Source: Methylobacterium sp. J-078 (GTDB lineage Bacteria; Pseudomonadota; Alphaproteobacteria; Rhizobiales; Beijerinckiaceae). From it: a DNA stretch of 64,000 nucleotides. The number at the start of each line of letters is the position of its first letter. The first letter of the stretch is position 1. Shown here piece by piece: positions 42,688-51,988 of the stretch. The stretch lies in assembly GCF_022829285.1 (NCBI RefSeq), contig NZ_JAKSYI010000060.1, forward strand, positions 62,001 through 126,000, given 5' to 3'. The position numbers and the translations under genes were made by a program. Under the pieces are notes generated by a model. It saw only the letters and a list, made by a program, of their open reading frames with translations, was not told the origin of the DNA and ran no database searches.

Positions 42688-43285
42688 GGCTCCCGTGCAC
42701 GAGATCGCGCCCCGCTCCGGCACCGCCTTCACCCTCGACAAGGGCGAGCGGCTGACCGTGATCGACCCGCAGGGCGAGCAGGTCGCCGACCTCCTGGCCT
42801 TCGTGCGGGGCGACCTCGACGAGGTCATCTCCTCGGGCCGAACCCTGGACTATGCTAGCCGGATCTACCTCACCACCGGCGACCCGATCTATTCCAACCG
42901 CTCGAACGTGCTCCTGCGCATCGTCGCGGACACCGTGGGCCGGCACGACTTCCTGCTCACCCCGTGCTCGGCCGACACCTTCCGGATCATCTACGGCGAC
43001 GCCCACCCGCACCGGGGCTGCTTCGGCAATCTCGCGGCGGCACTCGCCCCCTACGGCGTCGCGCCGGACCGGATTCCGGTCGCCTTCAACGTCTTCATGA
43101 ACGTGACGGTAGACGGCGGCACCGGCGAACTGAAGGTCGAGCCGCCTTTGAGCCGGGCCGGCGACCACGTCACCTTCGAGGCGGAGTGCGACCTCGTGAT
43201 CGGTCTGACCGCCTGCTCGGCCCTGCAATCCAACAACGGCAGCTTCAAGCCGATCCGCTACCGCATCGACCCCGCCCGCACCTGA
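42677..43285 (+). CDS. DUF1989 / urea carboxylase-associated family protein
   Basis: The 202-residue protein shows the DUF1989 pattern: a HEIAPRSGTAFTLDKGERLTVIDPQGEQVADLLAF start, SNVLLRIVADTVGRHDFLLTPCSADTF, then HPHRGCFGNLAAAL, PVAFNVFMNVTVDGGTGELKVEPP and CDLVIGLTACSALQSNN. The TPCS and HPHRGC positions are typical metal or catalytic residues. Some DUF1989 proteins form carboxyguanidine deiminase in guanidine degradation. The ATG lies inside the preceding gene (11-base overlap), so the two are translationally coupled. The exact reaction is unknown. Confidence 0.88.
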   Translation: MPPEAPVHEIAPRSGTAFTLDKGERLTVIDPQGEQVADLLAFVRGDLDEVISSGRTLDYASRIYLTTGDPIYSNRSNVLLRIVADTVGRHDFLLTPCSADTFRIIYGDAHPHRGCFGNLAAALAPYGVAPDRIPVAFNVFMNVTVDGGTGELKVEPPLSRAGDHVTFEAECDLVIGLTACSALQSNNGSFKPIRYRIDPART

Positions 43286-43391
43286 GCCCGGGTGCCGCCG
43301 GGGGGCCGGCCCGTGCTATGGCGGGAGCCCGGAAACCCCGGCGCCGCCCGCTCGCTGGACCGGCTGCCGCGAGAAGGTCGAAACGAGTTTG

Positions 43392-44141
43392 ATGCGCACG
43401 ATCGTGTATGCGGACGGCGGATGTGACCCCAATCCAGGCCCGGGCGGCTGGGGCGTCGTGATCGAGGCCGAGGCCGGCCGGATCGAACTCTGCGGCGGGG
43501 ATCGCGCCACCACCAACAACCGCATGGAGCTGACGGCGGCGATCAACGCCCTGCGGCATTTCCCCGAGGGCGCGCAGATCGAGATGCGCTGCGACAGCCA
43601 GTACGTCATCAAGTCCGTGACCGAGTGGATGCGCGGCTGGAAGGCCAAGGGCTGGCGCACCGCCACCGGCCCGGTGAAGAACGTCGAGCTGATGCAGGAG
43701 CTCGACGCGCTGGCGGCGCGCCGCGACGTGCGCTGGACCTGGGTGCGGGGCCATACGGGGGAGGTCGGCAACGAGCGCGCCGACCGGCTCGCCGCCCAGG
43801 GGCGGCGCGAGGCCCTCGGCCTGCCGCCCCGGCCGGAGGGCGGCCCCGCCCCCCTCACCGGCACCGCCGCCCTGCGCGCCGCCGTCGCACCGGCGGCCCT
43901 CGCCACGGCACCCGCCGTGGTCGAACGGGCGCCGCCGCGCACGACGTCGATTCCTCTCGATCTCGGGCTCGGCCTGGAGGTCTCGCGCGCGGCCAACGGC
44001 GCCGGACTGACGCCCCAGGCCTATGTCGAGCGGGCGGTGCGCCTCGCCCTCGATCTCGGGCCGGAAGCGTTCGAGCGCATGCGGGCCGAGGCGGGCGGGG
44101 CTGCGGCCCCCAAAGCCACGGAGGCCAACCCCGCGCCATGA
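43392..44141 (+). CDS. rnhA: Ribonuclease HI with C-terminal extension
   Basis: The first 150 residues are RNase HI, which cuts RNA in RNA-DNA hybrids. Catalytic carboxylates are seen in VYADGGCDPNPG (Asp), NNRMELTAA (Glu), RCDSQYVIKSVTEW (Asp) and NERADRLAAQG (Asp), with the WVRGHTGEVGN His loop. Residues about 150-175 form a Pro/Ala linker, and the last 75 residues (TTSIPLDLGLGLEVSRAANGAGLTPQAYVERAVRLALDLG) look like a ribbon-helix-helix motif. The standard enzyme is about 150 residues. The stop overlaps the next ATG (ATGA). Confidence 0.92.
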   Translation: MRTIVYADGGCDPNPGPGGWGVVIEAEAGRIELCGGDRATTNNRMELTAAINALRHFPEGAQIEMRCDSQYVIKSVTEWMRGWKAKGWRTATGPVKNVELMQELDALAARRDVRWTWVRGHTGEVGNERADRLAAQGRREALGLPPRPEGGPAPLTGTAALRAAVAPAALATAPAVVERAPPRTTSIPLDLGLGLEVSRAANGAGLTPQAYVERAVRLALDLGPEAFERMRAEAGGAAAPKATEANPAP

Positions 44142-44758
44142 GCGACGGCACCACCGCCGCCCTCCCGGCCGGCTATTTCGCGCGGCCTGCGGCGGTCGTC
44201 GCCGCCGCGCTGATCGGTTGCGGCCTTCTGGTGGAGGGCATCGGCGGCACCATCGTGGAGACGGAGGCCTACGACGCGGCCGATCCGGCCTCGCACAGCG
44301 TCAACGGGCCGACCCGGCGCAACGCCAGCATGTTCGGACCGCCCGGCCGGGCCTACGTCTATCGCTCCTACGGCCTGCACTGGTGCCTGAACTTCGTCTG
44401 CGCGCCCGGCAGCGCCGTGCTGATCCGGGCTCTGGAACCGCGCCACGGCCTAGCGGCGATGGCCGCGCGGCGCGGGCTTGCCGATCCGCGCCGGCTCTGC
44501 GCCGGCCCCGGCCGCCTCTGCCAGGCGCTCGGCGTCACCGGAGCCCTGGATGGCGCCGCCCTCGACGCGGCGCCCTTTCGCCTCGCCGCCCCGGACGCCG
44601 CCCCGGCCTGGATCGCAGACCGACGCATCGGCATCTCGCGCGGGGTGGAAACGCCCTGGCGATTCCTGCTCGCCGGCTCGCGCTATCTCAGCCGTCCGCC
44701 GTCCCGCTACGCCACGGGCGGCCTCACGCCGCCCGAACCGTCTGCAGGAAGCGGGTGA
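44138..44758 (+). CDS. 3-methyladenine DNA glycosylase, AAG/MPG family
   Basis: The 206-residue protein removes alkylated purines from DNA. The family signature is clear: [50 protein letters not shown], with catalytic Glu in VETEAY, then [11 protein letters not shown] and [17 protein letters not shown]. The length is normal. The ATG overlaps the rnhA stop, so RNase HI and this repair enzyme are coupled. Its last 35 bases overlap the end of the convergent chemoreceptor gene. Confidence 0.95.
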   Translation: MSDGTTAALPAGYFARPAAVVAAALIGCGLLVEGIGGTIVETEAYDAADPASHSVNGPTRRNASMFGPPGRAYVYRSYGLHWCLNFVCAPGSAVLIRALEPRHGLAAMAARRGLADPRRLCAGPGRLCQALGVTGALDGAALDAAPFRLAAPDAAPAWIADRRIGISRGVETPWRFLLAGSRYLSRPPSRYATGGLTPPEPSAGSG

Positions 44759-46415
44759 CCTGTCCGTTGAGGTGCTCGGACTGGGTCGAGAGTTCGGCGG
44801 CCGAGATCAGGACCTGCGACGCGGCGGCGCCGGTCTGCTCGGCGGCCTGGGCGACCCCGAGGATGTTGGCGGTGACGTCGCTGGTGCCGCTCGCGGCCTG
44901 ACCGACGTTGCGCACGATCTCCTGGGTGGCCGCGCCCTGCTCCTCGACCGCCGCCGCGATGCTCGTCGTCACCGCGGCGATCTCGCCGATCCGCCCGGAG
45001 ATGGAGCGGATCGCTCCGACCGCATGACCGGTCGACGCCTGGATTCGCCCGATCTGCTCCTCGATCTCGTGCGTGGCCCGCGTGGTCTGGTTGGCGAGTT
45101 CCTTGACCTCGGCCGCGACCACCGCGAAGCCACGGCCCGCCTCGCCGGCGCGCGCGGCCTCGATGGTGGCGTTCAGCGCCAGCAGGTTGGTCTGGCTCGC
45201 GATGGAGGTGATCAGCGCCACCACGTCGCCGATCCGGCCGGCCGCGACGCTGAGATCCTGCACGAGGGCGCCGGTCTGGGAGGCCTCCTCCACCGCCCGC
45301 CGCGCCAGCTCGGCCGAGCCGTCGACCTGCCGGCCGATCTCCTGCACGGAGGAGCCGAGTTCCTCGGCCGCCGCCGCCACGGTGCCCACATTCGCGGCGG
45401 CCTCGTCGGCCGCGCTGGCCACGGTGCCGGATTGCTGCGAGGTCCGTGTCGCCGTCGCGCTCATGGCCTCGGCCGTCCCCTGCAGGGCTCCTGCGGAGGC
45501 GGACACCGTCGCGATGATCGAGCCGACCGCCGATTCGAAGCCGTCGGCCAGCGCGTGCATCGTGCGCCGGCGCTCGGCGGACGCGGCCGCGTCGGCGGTC
45601 TGCTGGCGCTCCGCCTCCTCGGTGGCCTTGCGGGCGACGAGAGTCCGGATCTCCTCCACGGCGCGCCCCACCGCGCCGACCTCGTCGCGGCGCTCGCGCC
45701 CGGCGACAACGGCCTCGCTGTCGCCGGCCGCCATGCGCCGCAGGGCCTCGACCAACCGCGCGATCGGCCGCGTGATGCCGAACACCGCCACGAGGCCGGC
45801 GGCCAGGAGCCCGGCGAGGAGACCGAAGCCGCCCAGCAGCAGCGTGTTCAGGCGGGTCCTGTCCGTCGTCTCCGCGAGGTTGCGGGCGCCCGCGTCGACG
45901 AAGGCTCGGATGTCCCGGCCGAGCGCCGAGCCCTCCGCCACCATCGCGTCGAAGGTCGGATCGACGCTCTGGTGCAGCAGCGCGAGCGCCTCGGTCTTCA
46001 GGCCGCTGCTCGCCAGGGTCCGGGCCTCGGAGGAATCGGCGACGAACCCGTTGATCTTCTGCTTCAGGAGGTCGAGGCGTCCCGCGAAGCTCGGCGCCGC
46101 GTCGCGCAGTTCGCCCAGAACCTTGTTGAGGCGCTCGCTCGCCTCCTCGAAGCCGCGATCGGTCCGCTGCATGTCGACGGGGTTCGTCTCGGCGATATTG
46201 CGGAAGTTGAAGTAGCTGAGCGTGAAGATCAGCCGGTTGACCGTGCGCAGATCGGCGATCGCCTTGGTGTCCCGATTGAGGAACTGCGTATAGGCGCCGT
46301 CGATGACGGCCATGCGGGTCGTGGCGTACCAGAGGCACCCGCTGACGATGGCGCCGATCAGGACGACCACACTCATCAATTTGGTAATGATGCTGAAGCG
46401 CGCGAGAAGGCCCAC
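44724..46415 (-). CDS. Methyl-accepting chemotaxis protein
   Basis: The 563-residue chemoreceptor has membrane segments at about residues 8-30 and 188-210, a helical periplasmic sensor between them, a HAMP domain ([21 protein letters not shown]) and a long cytoplasmic coil with the conserved hairpin tip [38 protein letters not shown]. The ligand is unknown. The tail lacks the pentapeptide NWETF-type tether. It overlaps the glycosylase gene end by 35 bases. A CtrA-like box lies 46 bases upstream of its start. Confidence 0.95.
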   Translation of the reverse strand: MGLLARFSIITKLMSVVVLIGAIVSGCLWYATTRMAVIDGAYTQFLNRDTKAIADLRTVNRLIFTLSYFNFRNIAETNPVDMQRTDRGFEEASERLNKVLGELRDAAPSFAGRLDLLKQKINGFVADSSEARTLASSGLKTEALALLHQSVDPTFDAMVAEGSALGRDIRAFVDAGARNLAETTDRTRLNTLLLGGFGLLAGLLAAGLVAVFGITRPIARLVEALRRMAAGDSEAVVAGRERRDEVGAVGRAVEEIRTLVARKATEEAERQQTADAAASAERRRTMHALADGFESAVGSIIATVSASAGALQGTAEAMSATATRTSQQSGTVASAADEAAANVGTVAAAAEELGSSVQEIGRQVDGSAELARRAVEEASQTGALVQDLSVAAGRIGDVVALITSIASQTNLLALNATIEAARAGEAGRGFAVVAAEVKELANQTTRATHEIEEQIGRIQASTGHAVGAIRSISGRIGEIAAVTTSIAAAVEEQGAATQEIVRNVGQAASGTSDVTANILGVAQAAEQTGAAASQVLISAAELSTQSEHLNGQVTRFLQTVRAA

Positions 46416-46460
46416 GTTCGTTCTCCGAGACGGTAAGCATTCTGGCTAGTCGCACAGGTT

Positions 46461-46489
46461 TTAAGCCCAGGCTAAAATTTTTCGCCTGG
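46461..46489. promoter_or_regulatory. CtrA-like box and dyad upstream of the chemoreceptor
   Basis: TTAA at 46461-46464 and CTAA at 46472-46475 are 7 bases apart, close to the CtrA consensus and very like the flagellin-upstream box. CCAGGC (46467-46472) and GCCTGG (46484-46489) form an overlapping dyad around an AT-rich centre. It lies just ahead of the chemoreceptor start on the minus strand. Regulatory use is inference. Confidence 0.45.
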
Positions 46490-46652
46490 CTATTTTTCTT
46501 GCAGAAAGCACGCCGGCTAGTCAGCACAACATGCTGTTTCTTGCACGGCACTCCCTAGGCCTATATGCCGCGCGAGAAATATTGCCGGTCATATTTCCTA
46601 TCCAAAGTCTTCGGAATGCCTCTGCATGCTACATGTGCGATGCGTCCCATCC

Positions 46653-46693
46653 AAAAAACCAAAAAAGAACCCGCCGCGGCTGGGCCGGGCGGG
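46653..46693 (-). terminator. Intrinsic terminator on the minus strand
   Basis: Read on the minus strand, a GC stem (plus 46670-46693: CCCGCC-GCGGC / GCCG-GGCGGG with one bulged base) is followed by two T runs (A runs at plus 46653-46668). No annotated minus-strand gene ends here; the next minus gene is the chemoreceptor beginning at 46415. The same stem design occurs at 51792-51825. Confidence 0.75.
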
Positions 46694-46908
46694 TCGTTCA
46701 GGTCATCGAGCTTGGGTCGCCGGGTCAACGAACGCACGACGGCGGAGTTCCATGAGCGCGATCGGGACAGCGGGATCGCGCCAGCCCGGCCCTGCCAGTC
46801 GGGCGGGGTTTGAACCTCGGGCCGCCCTGAAGGATTGGTCCGGCGATGCCAAGTGGAACGGCAAGGCCTCCACCCCGGGCACCCCGCGCCGAACCCAGGA
46901 GACCGACG

Positions 46909-47127
46909 ATGCCCACTATCGAGGCGGACCGGAGCCGCTACGTCGCCGAACGCGACCGTCTGATCCAGGAACTCCAGGCCATGCGCGACGAGGGCCATCC
47001 GGAGGGCCGGCAATTCACGGATGGCTATGCCCTGCGCGACACCGACGCGAGCGCCATGGAGGGCCTGCGCCTGCGGATCCAGGAACTGACCGGCCTGATC
47101 GAGCAGATCGAGACGGGCAACGCCTGA
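46909..47127 (+). CDS. Small helical hypothetical protein
   Basis: The 72-residue product (MPTIEADRSRYVAERDRLIQELQ... through IQELTGLIEQIETGNA) is charged and predicted as two coiled-coil helices around a short loop (EGHPEGRQFTDGY). It has no membrane segment or signal. AGGAGA lies about 6 bases ahead of the ATG at 46909, which decides the start over an upstream ATG at 46846. No family is recognised. Confidence 0.6.
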   Translation: MPTIEADRSRYVAERDRLIQELQAMRDEGHPEGRQFTDGYALRDTDASAMEGLRLRIQELTGLIEQIETGNA

Positions 47128-47351
47128 ATAAGGCCCACCGGACCGATCCGCGTCCCCGGACGGGCATGGAGGATCGCGCCGCCCGTCAAAGACCCGTCAT
47201 GTGCGACGCCTAGGAGATCCGTCGGGGCCCACCGTTCGGCCCAGTGAGGCGATCGGGCAACAGCCACCCCAATCCGCCGACGCGCGGATTAAACCTCATT
47301 GTCACAGTTATAGCATCGTCTATATCGAGGGGAGATCGGTAGGGGGGCGGT

Positions 47352-49472
47352 ATGGGACGACGGCATCGCTTCGGATGCGCCAGAGGCGCGCGGCTCGCCG
47401 GCTGCGCCCTCGGCCTCGCGGGTGCGACCGGCGCCTTCGCGGCCGATCCGGCCGGCCTGCGCGCCACCGGCCCCGTCCCTGCCTTCGTCGATTGGTCGGG
47501 CGGGTATCTCGGGATCCAGGGCAGCGGAGGCAATTCCTACGGCGCCTTCAACTTCCGCGACACGACCATCGGCGCGCGCGCGGTGCCGGCGTTCAAGACG
47601 GGCGATGCCACGGGTCGGGCGGATCTCGCCCGCAACGCCACGACGGCTTTGGGCGGCCTGTTCGGCGGCTACAACTGGCAGACCGGTCCTTGGGTCTACG
47701 GTCTCGAGGCCGATGTCTCGGCGGCCAACCTCAAGCGGCCCGTGGCGTCGAGCGCCCCCGGTTTCGGCTACGAGGACACCGACCCCGCCTTCGGCCTGAT
47801 CCGCGTCAAGACGGATGTCTACGGCACCCTGCGCGGGCGCTTCGGCTACGCCTTTGACCGGGCGCTGGTCTATGCGAGCTTCGGTCTGGCCGGGGCCAAT
47901 GCCCGCGTGCTGGCGACCTATCCGGACCTGGCCGGAGGCAGCGCCGCCACCGCGCGCCGGGACCTCTCGTATCTCGGCTTCACCCTCGGGGCCGGCGTGC
48001 AGTTCGCTCTCAGCGAACACCTGTCCCTCGGGATCGACTATCGCTACCTCGATCTCGGCGGCAGCGGCCGCTTCGATCTCGGCACGCTGCCCCGCGCCGA
48101 TGGCGGCCCCGTCGCGACGCGGGCCGCCTACACCGCGAACCAGATGATGGCGCGGCTGTCCTGGCATCCGGGCGGTCTCGTGCTGCCCCCGGAGGCCGAG
48201 GATGCCGGCGGCAACGATCTCGACCAGCGCTTCTCGCTGCACGGGCAGACGACCATCGTGGCGCAGGGCGTGACGGGGTTCCGCGCGCCCTATACCGGCC
48301 CGGCGAGCCTGATCGGCCGTCAGGTCCAGTCGACCACCACCGCCACCGCCTTCCTGGGGCTCAAGCTTCTGGAGGGCACCGAACTCTACTACAACCCGGA
48401 ATTCTCGCAGGGTTTCGGCCTCAGCCGCACCTTGGGTGTCGCCGGCTTCGTCAACGGCGAGGCACAGAAGGCGGGCGCGCCGTTCCCGAAGCTGCGCTCC
48501 AACCGCTACTTCGTGCGCCAGACCTTCGGGCTCGGCGGCGAGACCGAGGACGTGCCCGACGGGCCGAACCAGGTCGCGACAAGGCGCGACATCGAGCGGA
48601 TCACCGTGGTGGCGGGCAAGTTCGCGCTCGGCGACTACTTCGACGGCAACGTCTACGCCCACGATCCGCGCGTCGACTTCATGAACTGGGGCATCTGGGC
48701 GTCCGGCGCCTACGATTTCCCCGCCAACCTACCCGGCTTCACCCAAGGCGTGATGGTCGAGTACAACCGCGCCGAATTCGCGATCCGCGCCGCCTACACG
48801 CAGGTGCCGAAGGAGCCGTCGAGCGACGTGCTCGACCCGCGCGTGTTCCGCCGGGCCGGCACCACGGTGGAGTTCGAGGAACGCCACGTGCTGCCCGTGC
48901 TCGACCAGCCCGGCAGGCTGCGCATCGGGTTCTTCTCGAACGTCGGCAACACCGCCGATTACCGGCAGGTCGTGGGCCTGACCCAGGCCGGCGTGTTCGG
49001 CGACATCAACGACGCGGCCGCCGCCACCCGCGCGGCCCGGCGCAAGACCGGCTTCTACCTCAACCTCGAACAGGCGGTGACGCCGGATCTCGGGGTTTTC
49101 GCCCGGGTGAGCGCCAACAACGGCCGGAGCGAGAGCCTGTCCTTCACCGACATCGACCAGTCCGTCTCGGGCGGCGTCTCGCTGAAGGGAACCGCCTGGG
49201 GCCGGCCAGCCGACACGGTGGGCCTCGGCACCTCGCTGAACGGGATCTCGCCGAGCCACCGGGCCTTCTTCGCCAATGGCGGCATCGGCCTCCTCATCGG
49301 CGACGGACGCCTGAACTACGCCCCCGAGCGGGCCATCGAGGCCTATTACGCCCTCAGCCTCGGCAAGGCCCTGACGGTGTCGTTCAACTATCAGCACGTC
49401 GAGAACCCGGCCTACAACCGGGATCGCGGACCGGCCGACTTCTTCGCGACGCGCATCCACGCGGATTTCTGA
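47352..49472 (+). CDS. Outer membrane protein: Omp25-like barrel fused to OprB-type porin
   Basis: The 706-residue protein has a signal peptide (ending near ATGAFAADP). Residues about 45-275 look like an 8-stranded Omp25/RopB-type barrel (WSGGYLGIQGSGG, LGGLFGGYNWQTGPWVYGLEADVS, YGTLRGRFGYAFDRALVYASFGLAGA, LSLGIDYRYLDLGG). Residues about 290-706 match carbohydrate-selective porin OprB (DQRFSLHGQTTIVAQG, GTELYYNPEFSQGFGLS, VVAGKFALGDYFDGNVYAHDPRVDFMNWGIWASGAYDFPAN) and end with the C-terminal Phe used for barrel assembly. Sugar uptake is likely. Confidence 0.85.
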   Translation: MGRRHRFGCARGARLAGCALGLAGATGAFAADPAGLRATGPVPAFVDWSGGYLGIQGSGGNSYGAFNFRDTTIGARAVPAFKTGDATGRADLARNATTALGGLFGGYNWQTGPWVYGLEADVSAANLKRPVASSAPGFGYEDTDPAFGLIRVKTDVYGTLRGRFGYAFDRALVYASFGLAGANARVLATYPDLAGGSAATARRDLSYLGFTLGAGVQFALSEHLSLGIDYRYLDLGGSGRFDLGTLPRADGGPVATRAAYTANQMMARLSWHPGGLVLPPEAEDAGGNDLDQRFSLHGQTTIVAQGVTGFRAPYTGPASLIGRQVQSTTTATAFLGLKLLEGTELYYNPEFSQGFGLSRTLGVAGFVNGEAQKAGAPFPKLRSNRYFVRQTFGLGGETEDVPDGPNQVATRRDIERITVVAGKFALGDYFDGNVYAHDPRVDFMNWGIWASGAYDFPANLPGFTQGVMVEYNRAEFAIRAAYTQVPKEPSSDVLDPRVFRRAGTTVEFEERHVLPVLDQPGRLRIGFFSNVGNTADYRQVVGLTQAGVFGDINDAAAATRAARRKTGFYLNLEQAVTPDLGVFARVSANNGRSESLSFTDIDQSVSGGVSLKGTAWGRPADTVGLGTSLNGISPSHRAFFANGGIGLLIGDGRLNYAPERAIEAYYALSLGKALTVSFNYQHVENPAYNRDRGPADFFATRIHADF

Positions 49473-49480
49473 CGCGCGCG

Positions 49481-49765
49481 CTACCGGTCGGGACGGTCGC
49501 AGCGATAGCCGCCGCGCCCGGTCGCCGACGGGCTCGCGGCGAAGCGGCCGCCGGAGGCCCGGCACTCCGCGGCATGGGCATCCATCGCCCACTTGTCGGC
49601 GAGCGCGAGGCTGAGGGGCACCACCGTCACCACGAGCAGCAGCGCCGCCACCGCGAAGACCGCCCAGCCGACGCCCCGAGGCGGCTCCGGCGGCTGGTAG
49701 CGCTCGGCCGGAATCGGCGCCAGGAAGGCCAGGGCGGTCAGTCCGAGGAGTTGCGCCGCAATCAT
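49481..49765 (-). CDS. Small membrane protein
   Basis: The 94-residue product has two hydrophobic segments (MIAAQLLGLTALAFLAPI and VGWAVFAVAALLLVVTVVPLSL) separated by a proline-rich loop, then a soluble tail with two cysteines (AECRASGGRF and YRCDRPD) that may form a disulfide in the periplasm. No family is recognised. It converges on the outer membrane protein gene with an 8-base gap. Confidence 0.6.
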   Translation of the reverse strand: MIAAQLLGLTALAFLAPIPAERYQPPEPPRGVGWAVFAVAALLLVVTVVPLSLALADKWAMDAHAAECRASGGRFAASPSATGRGGYRCDRPDR

Positions 49766-49867
49766 GAATCCCCCGCGCCGTCAGGTGATCGAGGGTAGCG
49801 GATGCATCGTTCCCGGCGAGGCGACGATACGAAGCAGCGTCGCTGCGTCGGGAACAGGGCGCGCCGG

Positions 49868-50857
<990 letters not shown>

Positions 50858-50989
50858 CCGGGACGCTCCATGCGGCTCTGGCGGGGACAGCGAGATCGCC
50901 CGCCTTGTGCGCGCACCGCGCTGCGATTTCCAGTCACCCGCCGCCGGTTCGGCTCCGATCGGGGGAGCGGCCGCGCCGCCCGCCGTCCT

Positions 50990-51166
50990 TCAGGAAACCA
51001 CGCGCGCGGTCCGGAAGCCGCCGTAGCGGACATGAACCGGCAGGTGAGCCGCATCGCGAAAGCCCGCCGCGCGGGCCATGACGTCCAGCGCATGTCCTTC
51101 GCTGTCGGCCGGGCCGACCCAGAGGAGGACGCCGGTCGAGCGTTGCTTCACCTGAAAAAGCGTCAT
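50990..51166 (-). CDS. 58-residue hypothetical protein
   Basis: A short frame starting at an ATG (51164-51166) gives a compact protein: MTLFQVKQRSTGVLLWVG, then a helix (GHALDVMARAAGFRDAAHL) and a closing strand (VHVRYGGFRTARVVS). The beta-alpha-beta pattern looks genuine, and GGGAG lies at a good distance ahead of the ATG. It is below the usual size cut for gene calling. It reads toward purC on the same strand, 133 bases upstream. The function is unknown. Confidence 0.6.
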   Translation of the reverse strand: MTLFQVKQRSTGVLLWVGPADSEGHALDVMARAAGFRDAAHLPVHVRYGGFRTARVVS

Positions 51167-51539
51167 CCGCGAACTCCCGTTACTCGGAATGACAAGTCCC
51201 GGAGCGCCCTATGCGTTCCCTGTGCTGCGGCGATCGCGGTCAGCACACCGAGAACGACGAGAGCGCATCGACGACGATGCCTCAAAGCACACCGGCATCG
51301 ACGGGACGCAGCCGGCCGGACAAGCTCGGCTTCGTGTGCTCGCGCCGCGAAAGAACGCTCACGGCGCGTGGTCGCCGAAGCCTCGCGCACCCACCAGAAC
51401 GCTTCGGCACGCGATCGAACGCAGGGCCCGGCCCTCGATCCCCATCGTGAAGAACGCCGGGCTTCACGGATCGATCAGCCCGACGGATCGTCCCCCACGG
51501 CCCCATTGCCGGATCGGCCTTCCCCTCCAGTTAAGCCAC
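51167..51539. other. Upstream region of nepR, no clear gene
   Basis: In this 373-base stretch frames are open on both strands but read as low-complexity shadows. I could not find a clean GGAAC-N16/17-CGTT general-stress promoter ahead of nepR. The minus-strand promoter of the 58-residue gene must lie at its left edge. Confidence 0.45.
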
Positions 51540-51728
51540 ATGGCCAGCGATCACCCGCACGAGTCCCGCGCGTTTCCGGACGAGCCCATCGGGCCGGTCC
51601 TGAGCGAGGCGACGCGCCTGCGCCTGGGTCGCCAGTTGCAGGCCCTCTACGAGCCCGTGATCGACGAACCCCTCGATCCGCGCCTGGCCGAACTCCTCCA
51701 ACAACTGGACGACGACCGCGGCCGGTGA
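51540..51728 (+). CDS. NepR-family anti-sigma factor
   Basis: NepR proteins hold the general stress sigma factor EcfG inactive until PhyR takes them away. The 62-residue product has the core helices of the family: LSEATRLRLGRQLQALYEPVIDEPLDPRLAELLQQLDDD, with the L-G-R-Q-L-x-A-[LM]-Y pattern and the second helix ending in L-x-x-L-L. The main nepR usually sits beside phyR and ecfG; none is seen here, so this looks like an orphan paralogue. The start at 51540 fits the family length. Confidence 0.82.
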   Translation: MASDHPHESRAFPDEPIGPVLSEATRLRLGRQLQALYEPVIDEPLDPRLAELLQQLDDDRGR

Positions 51729-51791
51729 CGCGACGGGCCTTGAAGCCCCCGGCGCTGGCCGACTGCGCCCGCGATCCTTCGCGTCGGCCGC

Positions 51792-51825
51792 AAAAAAAAT
51801 CCGCCGCGGCCGAAGCCGGGCGGGG
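51792..51825 (-). terminator. Intrinsic terminator on the minus strand with UUCG loop
   Basis: On the minus strand CCGCCCGGC pairs with GCCG-GGCGG (one bulged C) around a TTCG tetraloop, followed by eight T (plus A run 51792-51799). It lies 22 bases downstream of the 46-residue minus-strand frame at 51848-51988. The stem matches the design at 46653-46693. Confidence 0.85.
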
Positions 51826-51847
51826 GGAAGGTGACGGCCTCCAAGCT

Positions 51848-51988
51848 TCAGGAGGTGAAGGGTAGACGGATCATCACCGCCTCTTCATCCCGTACCGCGT
51901 GCGGAAGCTGCAGGTTGCTCAGCTTGGCCGCGAACCTCTCGGCGCCTCGCTCGTTGGTCACCGTGCCGAGCATCAAGGACCGACCCAT
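51848..51988 (-). CDS. 46-residue hypothetical protein
   Basis: The frame MGRSLMLGTVTNERGAERFAAKLSNLQLPHAVRDEEAVMIRLPFTS reads like a real small protein: a strand, a helix (GAERFAAKLSNL) and a closing strand. A strong intrinsic terminator follows it by 22 bases, which supports transcription. The ATG (51986-51988) overlaps the ATG of the divergent zinc-ribbon gene; an alternative start at 51973 would avoid this. The function is unknown. Confidence 0.5.
   Translation of the reverse strand: MGRSLMLGTVTNERGAERFAAKLSNLQLPHAVRDEEAVMIRLPFTS

Larger units (their letters stand above)
46416..46908. other. Promoter region of the chemoreceptor and non-coding DNA, no clear gene
   Basis: About 490 bases lack a convincing gene. 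The left part (46440-46660) is low in GC. GGCTAGTC-GCACA occurs at 46444-46456 and, with one inserted base, at 46515-46528 as a direct repeat. The right part is GC-rich and structured, with a minus-strand terminator at 46653-46693 that implies a short minus-strand transcript starting within about 46700-46900. Confidence 0.5.

Noticed and set aside
46531..46813. Short plus-strand frames in the gap upstream of the small helical gene
   Set aside because: They cross the A-rich terminator region and lack protein character or a ribosome site.
46795..46830. A tRNA-like T-arm (GGTTTGAACCTC)
   Set aside because: No acceptor, D or anticodon stems could be assembled around it.
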